The notes beneath the pieces were generated by a model, which saw only the letters and a list, made by a program, of their open reading frames with translations, was not told the origin of the DNA and ran no database searches. Shown piece by piece: positions 49,601-61,600 of a stretch of DNA of 64,000 nt. The stretch comes from Taeniopygia guttata (Eukaryota > Chordata > Aves > Passeriformes > Estrildidae), in contig NC_133037.1 of NCBI RefSeq assembly GCF_048771995.1, positions 2,485,001 to 2,549,000 on the forward strand, in the 5' to 3' direction. The translations under genes were made by a program, and so were the position numbers. Each line of letters opens with the position of its first letter. Position 1 is the first letter of the stretch.

Positions 49601-52600
49601 CATTAAAAACTCCATTGACTGCTCTCATGGCAAGGAAAACAAACATACTTCCCCTAATTACAAAGGAAACACCAAGCCTGGATTATTCCCCATGGATTTT
49701 TCTATTACAGAAAAGCAGAGTAATGCAGAGTCCCCAGGCAGGTGCAAAGGAGAGCTCCTTATTGCACAAACCAGCCCTTTTAAAGCAGCTAGGCTGGTAT
49801 CAGCTGCATTCTGTCAAAGCACAACAAATGTAATTCAACCAACCATAAACCACAATGTGAGCACGTCGTGGCTCTATAACTTGTTTTCCTACCTCCAATT
49901 CAAGCTGAGTCACTTTCCTCCCTCCAATTCAAGCTGAGTTACTTTCCCACAGTCCTTCCTTAGCTGAAGCAGCAGGACTAGCCATGATTTTACAAGGGTA
50001 ACAAGGTCCTAATTTCATACGGTTTTACCAATTTTCCTGCTATTCTCAGAGCTCCTCCACACCGAAGCGGACTTTGTGGACTTACTGCCTTGGGCCAGCG
50101 TCAGCCCCTCCTCGGTGGCCGCCTTCCCGCAGCCCTTGGCCGTGCAGGCTTTGATGTAGAACTTGTACTTGGTGCTGGGGCTGAGCCCCGCCAGGCGCCA
50201 GCTCAGCGCCGAGTGGTTGGCGATGCTCACGTTGCTCACGGCGCCCACCTCGTGCGTCTCGTTGACTGCAAGGGAAAAACACCTCGGTCAGAGCCATGGA
50301 AAGGTGTCCTGAGCACCCCAGGAGGGAGCAGTCGGCAGGGAGAGGGGAGGAGGAAGGCTGGGGGAGTGTAGGCGCCCTTGCTGTTGGTGTTAAATGGGAT
50401 TTATGTCCTCCGTGCCCATCTCTGATGGTTCAGGGAGCTATCGCTGCTCTTGAAAAGTTCTCTGATTGCACATATGCACAGCCTGAGAGGGAGGTAAGAA
50501 GGACTGTCTCCTAGATCATGAAATATCCATTAATTGCTTCTTGCTTTGATTCCAAACATCTGCAAACTTTTACCGGCAGCTCAGAGGGTGGTTGGTGTGC
50601 TGTGAGCTGCTCTGGCTCCTCAGAGCTGGCAGCTGAAGGAGGGATTGTGAGAAAATTGAGAGGATCTTATAAATACACAGAAATAGCTGAAGGGATGTGT
50701 CAGAAGATGGACCAGACTGTGCTTGGTGGTGCCCAGCAATGGGCAGGAACTGATGCCCAGAAGATCCACCTGGACACGAGGAAGAACTTCCCCGTGGAGT
50801 GACAGAGCACTGGAACATATCCCCAGTGAATTCACCCTCACTGGGGATATTCCAGAGCCATCTGGACACACTCCTGTGCTGTGGGCTGACCGAGATGACT
50901 CTGTGTTCCCTTCCAAACTCAACCAGTCTAGAATCCTGTAAATAGATCCACTCTCTGCCCATAATCAGCAAAACCAAAATGAAGATCCAGATGCAAAGGC
51001 ATCTGAGCAGTTCTGCTACCAGCAGAGAGAAGTGTAAAGTACATGGGTGATTTTTTTTTTTTTTTTATAATTAGGGCACAGACTCATCCTTTTCCGCCCT
51101 CAAGGAACAGGTAAAATACACTGAATTATCACACCACACAAATGGTGTTGTGGCAGTCTGGGCTAAGTACTGGATCTTACCTGAGGTTGTTTGTTTCTCA
51201 TTTCTTTCCTAGGCAGAAAGAAAGAATTCCCCTGGTATTTGGTTGTTTTCAGTGTGATTACTCAACACCATGACTCAGGTGGTCCTTTGTGTTTCTGCTG
51301 AGGAACCTTAGCGGGGAGAAACCCCCTGATATAATGTGCAAATCTACATTAATGTGGCTTCATAGAGTGCTCTCATCACAATTCACTTTGTATTAAATTA
51401 GTGTCACTCCAGTAAAATGCACCTAGAATTTATGGGCCTTTTTAGCCACTACATTAGGTGTCATTTGCCAATATGAAATAATTGAATCAGCCCATAAATG
51501 TGGGACAGGGAATGGCAGCAATGGGAGCTTCCATGGGGAAAAAAAAATGCATGGAAAACTGCAGGCTGCCCTCCAGCAGCCTCTGTGCACATCACAACTG
51601 GGAATTTTCCTTAATTATGAACTCAAAGCAAACAAGGCACATACTTATCTGGTACTGCAGAATGTAGCCAGTGAGGTGGCCATTGGCTTTCTTGGGAAGT
51701 CCCCAGGACAGAGTGACTGAGTCCTTGTCAAAGTTCAGGATCCTGAGAAAACGTGGCTGTTCAGGGACTGGAAGACACAGGGATGAGCTTTCAGAGGAGA
51801 GTGAACAGGTCTGTCCCTACAAATCTTTGTTAAATGAGGATATAATGTAGCTCAATGCCCACAGCTCCCCTTTTGAGAGAAGGGTTCTACAAATAGTGGA
51901 GTTTTTACTATCCCCTTAAATAAGGAAATCAACTCACTTTGTCCCAAGGACAATTTCAATTTATGACCCTCCATCCCATATTTTCCTCTTGTCTTACCTC
52001 CTTCTGGAGTTTCAAACACCACGGGGGAGCTCTCAGGGCCATCTCCTCTGGAGTTGAAAGCCAAAACTGTCAAGTGGAATTCACTGAAGGGCTCCAGGCC
52101 AGGAATCATCCCAGAGTTCCTGTCTCCTACGAACGTCAGGAAGTGTTTCTCTGGGTGATGCCTCTTTCCATCCAGCATGCTTCTTGTTCTCCACCAGCTG
52201 ACCTGCGAGGAGATTGGGATTTCTATAACAAATTATATTGTATATGGGGATGAGCATGATCATCATCTCTCTCACCTTCCAAAAACAAAAGACTGAAATC
52301 AGCAATCATTGCAATAATTTGATAATTTATTCAACTACATACAAATACTGATAGAGAGATTTGTAACCTTGTAGCCTCTTAAGTGCCCACGAACTCTGTC
52401 CCTCGGTATCCCAAACCAGAAGACTTTGACCAGGGTGCTGTTCACAACCTCCACCGACACGCCTGAAGGAGCAGCATCTGGAACTGTAAAAACAAAAGCC
52501 CCAGGTGTTAAAAACACTTCCAAAACCACAGATTCACACTGTTCACAGCTCCAGGGCTTGGCTTTCCAGCTCTAGCTGTGCCACTTCATGCAATCTCACT

Positions 52601-55600
52601 GTGGGCAAGCAAAAAGCCATTCCACCTGCATCCAGTGGGTGGAATGGGACAATAAACATTATTTTTCTGTATTTTTCTGCTGAGGGTTGAGATACATGTG
52701 TACTGGGACACATGAATTTCTGCACCAGTATTTATGATTTCCTGTTTCAAGCAATGCTTACAGCAGTGAGAAGAATAAAAAAATTATTAACACAGCACTC
52801 AAGAAGGCAATCATAATTTTTTTTTTATAATCAATTTCATTTTACAACTCAGCTCATTAAACAGTAGGATTTTAATCACTGCATAACACAGAGAGCTATT
52901 ACAGTGCCTGAAAAAAGGAGGCCTTGATCCATTGACAACTAAATTGCGAGGAAGATTTTCCACTGGTAGATGCAAAATTAGACTCATCACAGAGAGACAA
53001 AAAAAATAAACACACTGTGGAGTTTCTATCTCCTCATTCTCACTATTTGCCACCTCTTCTGCACCACCAGACCTTCCTGTTCCCACCTCTGGGTGGGCAG
53101 AGGGGATTCTCCTGTCTGACACGACCGAGTCCATTTCCAGCACTGACACTCTGCCTGGGAGCCATGGAAAACCAAGGGGCAGAAACCCAGGCTGGAGAAG
53201 ATGACACATTCTTCAGGGACTCATGGGCAAGGTAACACCAGCACACGTGGAAACGTGGCTTTGCCTGCAAATTCACTCAAACACTCAGTGCCTGCGAGTT
53301 TGTCCTTAATTGTCCAAGTATTTAACTTCTGACAGCATTAAACTGTTGGGTCAAGCCTCAGAGAGCCCAAAGATTTTTTCCTTACCAAGTACAACCTGAC
53401 TGCTACACTTCAGAGACTTCTCATGGACTGTGGCCTTCAAACAAGTACCCAGACTCAGCCAACAACGGAGATTAATGAGAGCACAAGTGACCTTTCCAAA
53501 AAAACCCCTCACACTCCAGCAGGCTGGCATCCAGACACCCAGCACGGGTCACGTCCACGCCTCATGGAGCCCATCAGGCTGAGCCCTGGAACTCCAGCAG
53601 CTTTGGGCTGCCCAATCCATCACTCCACCCCTGAGCGTTCTGCAGCATGAGAAACCCCCATTTTTACAGGCAAGTTCCTGCCACTCACTGTCCTCTCCTG
53701 AATATCCAATGGTGATGTTTGGTTCCGGGCCAGATCCCAAATTATTCACGGCCTGGACTTTGATCTCGTAGGGCACAAAGGTGGGCACGTTCCGCACGCT
53801 CAGGGAGTGCTTCTTCACCAGCTCCTCGTTCCAGTCGGTCTCCACACCCCGCTGCCTCCAGCTGACCTTGTACTCCAGCCCCGGCCCGTTCCTCTCCATG
53901 GGCTTCAGTGGCTGGGGAAAAGTTAAAAGAGATCTTGTCTGCCTTTGCTGCAATCACAAACCAGCAGCCCAAGGGGAGGGGGATGGTTTTGGAATGTGTG
54001 ATACAACACTGGGATAGAAAAAGGGCAAAACCCCCAATCTTTGAGGTTTTGAGGGGGATGGTTTTGGAATGTGTGATACAACACTGAGATAGAAAAAGGG
54101 CAAAACCCCCAATCTTTCAGGTTTTGCTGTCCTTTTAATTTTAGGATGATTGGAACAACATCGTGACTTCAAGATAAAGGAGGATGAAAGGCTTGCATTA
54201 AAATCCAGATTAATTTCTGTCTCCTACGCACATCAGGTTTTGTTTTGCCACAGGTTTTCCTGTGTGAGGTGAAACCACACGCCTTCAGCACTACTGAATT
54301 GCATAGTTTGGCATAAGGCTGTGTGTGCCTTTTAGCAGAGATAAAATTTGCATTTAATCCTAGAATTTTATGTAGCACAGCAAGTTGGGTCATTAAAATT
54401 TAGATTTGTTCTAACTACACACCAAATGGTTGAAATTACGCCTGGACATTTAATGTGCAACTGCTGGGCCACTCTGCTTTTACCAATCAGCTGGAGAATT
54501 CATCCCAGCAGGGTTTCTGGCTAATTAACATGAATTTATAAAATATTAGGAGATGTATAGCAATAGCTTGTCATGAGACATCCTCAAGTTGAGTTTGTTT
54601 CTCTGAAAATGCTCTACTTTAATTAAGAAAATTAAATAATCACCTACCCTACCAAAAAAGCTAAACACTGGAACAGCTGTGGGTGTTTCCCACCATATAG
54701 GCTGTCTTTAATAATATTTAAATATAGTCAAATATGAAATATATAATAGCTGGTTTGTATCCAAGAGGTGTGACAGGAAATAGCATCAAATACCAGTTGA
54801 AAATTATTCCCCTTTGATGCTCCTCATGCACGTGGAGACTTAAATTCGGGGGATCTGCAAAAATTTCCACTGATCTGCTCTGCTGTGAGAACCTTTGGGA
54901 TGTCTGAGGCAAAGGAATTGGGAGATTGGGAGATTTCTCACAGGCACCACCTCCACAGCAGACCCCAGGGAATGGGATTTCCAAGAGAAGCTGGAGAAGT
55001 AAAAGTTTCCTCCTAAAAAGCTGATTTCTTGTATAGAGTTAAATTGCAGCACTGCTTGACTTTTATTTTGAGCTCCCTTAAGGCTGCAAATCCTTGGCTG
55101 AAAATCCCAGTCACTAAAGCTCAGCTGGTCTCTTAATCCAAAATAGGCAGATTGACATCATTCTGCAGCCTTTGTCTGTCAGAAATAGCCTGTGCAGTGC
55201 CCAGCAGTTCCTCTGAAAAGCACACAGGAAATGCCATGAATAAATGAATATCCTGTTTAACAACATTTTAATGATTCAACAAGATTTAACCAAGCTTTTC
55301 CATCCCATTCTCTCCTTTCAGTCTCAGCTTTCACTTCCACTTTTGCCCTGTCTGAGCAGTGATTATGAAGTTTCTGGTTCTCAAAGGTGCGTTGGCCATC
55401 CCAGTATTTCCCAGTAAACATACTGGGTACTAAAACTCTGTGTTTTGTGGATTCATTAAAGTTGGAAAGGACCTCCAAGATCAAATCCAACTTTTTCTGA
55501 GAGGCAGAATTCTTCTCTCCTGACTCTGGGCTAAAAATCCCATTCCAAATCCAAGCCCATGGATCTTGAGGGCCATCTCCTTTTGGACGCAATTCTACCC

Positions 55601-58600
55601 CAAACCATGACTTCCCACTGGGAAAACATTTATTGTTCTTTGCTGGGAGCAGCAGATTGAGGAGTAAATCTCATGCAAGTTGTGTGTAATTCCAGCCTCA
55701 ACAAAAACCTGCTTCCCTCCACAGTTGTGGATATTTGTGCTAAATGAAGGAATACATAACTCCACTGCTGGCACAGAAGCTTGAGGCTTAAAACCCAGGA
55801 AATCTAAAGTCTGGAAACCATCCTCAAGACTTTTACATAATTCCTTTGATGCACATCACAGGCTTTGGAGTTTATCCACATTTCTTCAGTTCATGGTGTA
55901 AAAATTCAAGCTCTCATTCTCTTGGGCAAGGGATCTGTGGTGTTTTTAAACTTCCAGGCTGGAAGGACAGAAGCCATGAGCCACCCATCTCCTCCCTGGG
56001 CCTGCCTGGTAATTTTAATTGCAGAGCAGGATAAAACCACAATTATTTGAATTAGTTTCTTGCATAAAAGAGGCAGAGAAGAGCAAATTTTGGTGAATTC
56101 TCACTATGCTTTACTGGAATTCCATATTTTTTTAATATCTTCTGAAGTCAGACATAAAAAACCAGTCTTTTGAAATAAAAATGATACTGGGGTTGAAAAT
56201 GCAGAATATACACAAGTCAAATTCACCTTTCAAAAGAATAAAGGATCATTCCTATAGGATTTGCTAATGTTGCCTTACCTCCCATTTCATCACCATTTCA
56301 TTGGGTTCAGAAGCTTCAACTCGGATATTCTCTGGGTTTTTATCTGGAGCTGAAACCACACAGGTGACAAGGTTAGTCTGCACATCCCATTTATTTGCAT
56401 TTAGCGTTTAAATGCCAGAAAGGATGGGAAATTCCTCTATTAGTGACAGACTCTTAGACAAAAATTGTTCATGAGATGAACGACTTGAATCAGCCAAGCT
56501 GATGGGACCCAAGTATATCATTTATGAAGTTTGGATTCCTAAGTGCCCCTGTTGGTTGGAGCCATCAGCTAACATGGAACTGTGACTTTTAGATTTGAAA
56601 GCACCAGATGTGGGGGGATTATGAGGAAGAGATTTTTCTCCCTGTGGGGATAGCAAACAGAAGGTGCATCATTAGAGGTGCACACACAGCTGGAAAGCTG
56701 AAGAGGGACCTGAAATTGGTGCAAATGGGGAAAAAAAAGAGAGAAAATGCCAAGGAATGCAAATGCTGTGCTGAACAGTTGGCCTCTAAAATTACTTTCA
56801 GGGAGACAACATTTTCTGCCCCAGTGAATGCTCTGTAAATGGAGATTTTTGACAAGATTAGTGCTCCTAAAAGGCTCCCTGTAAACCCAGCCCTTCACCA
56901 GGAGCTGTTTGTCCATGGAGGTATGCAAAGGGTGGAAAATCAACAGAGTGAGGTGCTGGAGGTGTAGGAAAACTCAGCAGCGTGGACTCCTCCCTTTGGC
57001 ATCCTCGGGAATTTATGCAGCGCAGCAAGTTGGGTCATTAAAATTTAAATTTCTTCTAACTGCACATCAAATGCTCAAAACAATACTTGGACATTTGATG
57101 TGCAACTGCTGGGCTGCTCTTTTTTACCAATCACTGAAGAATTCACCCCAGAAGGGTTCCCATCTCATTAATATCTACAATATCAGAATATGACTTGTCA
57201 CGAGATATCCTCCAGCTGATTTTACCTCTCTGAAAATGCACTGCTTTAGTTAATACAGTCCATTTAAATGGTCTCCTGCCCCACCAAAATTACTTTTTGT
57301 GGGGTTATTCCAGTCCACCAAACCAGCTGGGGGTAATTCCCACCACAGGACCTACTTTTAATAATCCCTGAGGCTGCCACTGAGCAGCGCAAGCTACCCT
57401 GGTCCCTCCACACCCTCTGGAGCATGGGAGGGCACAGATATTTCAAAAAAAAGCACTGAAAATACTAATATTTAGGAAACCAGAGCCAGGTTTACCAGCT
57501 GGAGGGGTTGCATAGCGCAGGGATGGTGTGCTGGGCTGGCTCCTGCCCACGGCGTTGACGGACACCACGCGGAACTGGTAATTCACATACGGGGCCAGGG
57601 ACAGCAGGGCTGTGGTGTCGTTCCCTGGCACTCTGCTGAGCTCCTGCCACCTCTCCGGCTCCCAGCGGTTCTCTTCAAACTCTATAATTGACTCTGGGCA
57701 GGAAAAAGGACAAAAAACAAAGAAAAAAAGATTAAAAAAATAACTTAGCGTGAACACCGCGGGTGGAAATGTACTGCCATAGTAAAAGTGATTAAACCTG
57801 GCTATCAGCAGGGTTTGTGTCCTGTGACAACCAGGATGTGCCAGAATTCTGAACAGCCCCAAAAAGTTGTGCTGGAAACCTCTTCCTACCATTAACAGGG
57901 CTGTTATGGCTGGCCCCAGCTTTCCAGGAGAGTCGAACACTCCGGTTTTGGTTTTCTGAGAGCTGGAGGTCTTCTGGTGGGTCAGGAACATCTGAGAAAT
58001 AAAGAAGTGTTGTGAGCACAGCAAGGTATCTCTGTCCTGGCATTTTCCAGAGGGTTGGAACAGCATAGTCAGTGAAGATGGTGGTGAAATGTGGATATTC
58101 TCAGTTCAGTCAGAGAAAAAAGAGAAATATTCCTGCCAGGCTAAGCCTGGGAAGAAGTCCAAGAGGAATGTAAACAATCAATTATCTTACTTTCTGTTCA
58201 TATTGTTTATAGATATGTTCTGCCACATTGACCTGAGTCCAGTGTGCCAGTCAGGTGAAATGTGTTTACTCTAAGACCAATGGAATTAATGTTCACAATG
58301 TTCTCTATAAAAGAGAACTTCTCTCTATAAAAGAGAGAAGTGCTTTTGAATAAATGCTCAGTTTGCCTTCTGAAATTGCACGAGTCATTTCATCCATCCA
58401 TGGCTCAACAGCATCAGTGAAACACCTCCTGATTTCAAGATGGACAGCGTCTGGAAAGTGGGAATTGCCTAAAAAAAATCCCAAATCTTTTGGCTGATTT
58501 TTCCCTTATAAACAAAAAATCCTTCTAGAATCCGTCTCCCTTTCTCTGCATTATTGTGCTTGCAGCAACAGATTTTTTTTTTCCAAATCAGCCCCAAGAT

Positions 58601-61600
58601 CTGCTGAATCATTAATGGGTGCCAGCATCATGTGGATTTACCCTGTGACAAATGGGAATGGGAGAAGGTGACTCAGCTCTGGCAGCCCCTGAACTTGGCC
58701 TCTGAGGGTGTGAGGGAAAGGAGAATATTCATCATCCCTGCCATGGGGATCTACATTCATGGGCAACTGGAAATTCACCACCTGCCAGCCCAACTAATGT
58801 TGTCCCAACTAAACTTTTAACTGACAATGTCATTTATTACAGAAAAACTAGTAATTTCCACCACCACAACTGTCTTTGTCATTGTGAAAAAAATTCACTG
58901 TGTTCATACTGATTTTTTAAAAATTACAATACTGAAATTTTATCTAAGGCTACATCAAGAAATGGAAATGTTTATGTTTGGATTATTTTTCATTTTCTTT
59001 TTATTTCTTGCCCTATTTGTCTTGTAGCTGGGAAAATATCAGGAAAGCACAGTTTAATCTGCAGCCATGTTTCTGCTCTATCTTCGGAGTACAGCTGATT
59101 AAAATTCAATATATTAATTTCAAGATGGTGATGGTGCATCTTAAATATTCTCACCCCTCTACCAAACAAATACTTAGAATTATTCTAATTGAATCTTTAT
59201 TTTACTCTTAGTTGCCCCTAATCTGATGTCTCTGTTTAGTTCTTCAGTCAGCCCACCAGTCCTTGACTGCAAAATCCTGAATTTTTCACTTGGAAAATAA
59301 GATGGAGTTAATTCACCAAGACCTTTCTCATATGCAATAACCAAGGGAAAAGAGCACAAAACTGTTTTTCTTCTTCTGCAAAGCACCTTTTTAAAAAGCA
59401 ATAAAATGCTTTATGAAATTTTCATAAGTGAAGTAACGAATAATCTGCAAACATTTTGAATTATACAGCACTGAAGGACACAGCACCATAAATAACGTGC
59501 ACAACATCTTTCTAATTTACTATTTACTGAAAAATATTACTCCTTTAAAGTGGAAAAACATCTTGAAGGGCAGATTGACTTATTTCTTGCTGCAATCACT
59601 GCCAGCAATAAAAAACAATGTAAAATGAAGCAAAAATAAATGTAATTAAAATGATGCAAAGCTGTTAGAGAATCATTAAATCACAAAATGGGTTGGAAAA
59701 AACCTTAAAGATTATCTAATTTCAGCCCCCTGCCATGGGCAGGGACACTTTCACTTAGACCAGGCTGGCCAAAATTGTGACCACAAAGCAGAATTTTGGC
59801 TGCTGCCCTTGGACACAGCACTCCACAAGTTAATTCCAACTCTTAATTCCAAGGGTTCCTTCAGGTGGTGAGGATGCTCTCAGAAGGACAAGCTTCAGAC
59901 CCAGGGGGTCAAGGCTCTTCTCTGCTCCTTGCCCCTGGACAATCATTCATGCTCAGGTTGACAGATAGAATTAATTCCTTTTAGGTGCTTAACTCACACT
60001 GATCTTCTGAAGATATGCACATCCAAATATTGGTCTGATGGCCTTCAAAAAACAGTCCAATTCTTGTGAAGGACTGGCCAAGGACTTCAAAGCAGCAGCA
60101 GAAACATTCTTAGTATGCTCTCACACCTTCCAGCCTGGGCAATTCCTGCAGCCACTGAACTGAGGCAAAAATGCTGCCTCATCTTACTACACCAACAATG
60201 AAAATAAATCGAGTTTGTGTCAGCATCACCATTCCCAGAGATAAGGGACAGCACAGCTGAGCTTAAGGACTGAGAGGCTCTGTGAAATTGGGTTATTGAG
60301 GCTCTGTGAAAAGAAGCAAAGAAGTGCTGCAGTGGCAATTCCTGCTGCAAGGAAAATCAGCCTTACCCAGAACAATCAGCTGTGTCTCAGCCTCAGCAGA
60401 GTCCAGGGCAGTGCTGGCCACACACCTGTAAACCCCCTGATCCTCCAGGAGAACACTGGATATGAACAGGGTATCCCTGTCCAGAATTATCCTGCAGGGC
60501 AAAAAAAAATAAATAAAACAAACAAAAAAAAAGGTAATAAGGACGAGAAAAATATGTAAGATGACACACAAATGTTGTTCTCTGAAAAACTGTTCATAAT
60601 AGAACTTGGCATGTTCATTAAATTGGCACACTGAACCTACCACATTAAAATGGGATTGTGGCTCTGCTCTACACTGTGCTGAGGAGTTTTATTTGTATTT
60701 TGTGGCAATTTAGCCTCTGTGGCTGGAGGCTGGCCTGTCAATCCTGCTCTGAAAAGAAGCTCATTGAGATGCACTGGATGAGCATCTGGGCCATAGGATT
60801 TTGGCACGTCATTAATGAGACAAATATATGGGGTTTATGATGGAATTTTTGAAAGGTTGAGGGAAACTGAGCATTCCCAAGGCATTTGTGTCATGTCAAA
60901 AACACCAGGGAAGCTGCCAAGGATCCAAGGCCATGGGCTCCGTGGCAGACACGGAGTTTCCATGGCACTGCCTCACCATCCTACGAGGGCTCAGTGGGGT
61001 TTTCAGCCTCCCCAGTATTTAGGAAATCATCTCTTTCCCGTGGTAATTAATAAAGACATCTGTTTCCCCCTATGGGACCACTCTGTGGAATAAAGGCTGA
61101 GCTCCAGCCCCCTGAGGTCAATGAACACCCAAAAATAGGGCAAAATTCAGCCTGCAAATCCTAAACTCATATGTAGGAAAGATTCATGGCAGAATCCCTG
61201 AAACCTGTTTGCCATCATTTCAACATTGCAAAGACTTTGCTTTGGCCAAATAAGTGCAAACTATAAGAAAATACTGGTTCCACTGAAGTGGAGAAACAAC
61301 CTGCACTGGGGTCAGGGTTGTGTTCTTGGGTCGGGCCAACATTTATATTATACATATATATATATATATATATAATGTATATAATAATATATAACTTTAT
61401 ATGCTGCTATGATGGCAACAGAGTTAATAAACCCAAACCCATTTGGCTCAAAACTCACACTGCTGCATTTATATTTAGATGTGTATAAAATGCAGATCTA
61501 CGCCTGTATCGCATAAAGAATTCTTTGCAGACATAAATTTGCATTTCAAGCTATTAAGGCTCATGTTTAATGGAGCTCCAGCTCCAGCACCACACCAGAT

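Larger units (their letters stand above)
44192..50085 (-). other. CHL1 largest intron in the window
   Basis: 5.9-kb intron between FN3-4 and the stalk exon. Contains A-runs near 44334 and 47900, a T-run near 48330, a possible CR1 scrap near 45000-45058 and a two-copy 29-bp repeat (cctccaattcaagctgagt) at 49892 and 49921. The longest antisense frame (49479-49937, plus) has no recognisable domain. No nested gene seen. Confidence 0.75.
50266..51644 (-). other. CHL1 intron within FN3-4
   Basis: 1379-bp intron. Contains a CR1-like element (50630-50945) and a T-run at 51052-51066. Nothing else recognised. Confidence 0.8.
53912..56278 (-). other. CHL1 intron inside FN3-2
   Basis: 2.4-kb intron. 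Contains a 2 x 75-bp tandem repeat, copy 1 of the 355-bp dispersed duplication and a short CR1 piece. Confidence 0.8.
57992..60366 (-). other. CHL1 intron between Ig6 and FN3-1
   Basis: 2.4-kb intron. Contains an LTR-like segment (58150-58385) and a CR1 copy (59668-59850). The rest is AT-rich, without recognised features. Confidence 0.8.

Noticed and set aside
49479..49937. 152-codon open frame antisense to a CHL1 intron
   Set aside because: No known motif; repeated CCTCCAATTC sequence at its end; nothing suggests translation.
57443..58066. 207-codon minus-strand frame spanning two CHL1 exons and the intron between them
   Set aside because: Only 57496-57693 is real exon in this frame. Both splice sites are clear and the intervening sequence is intronic.
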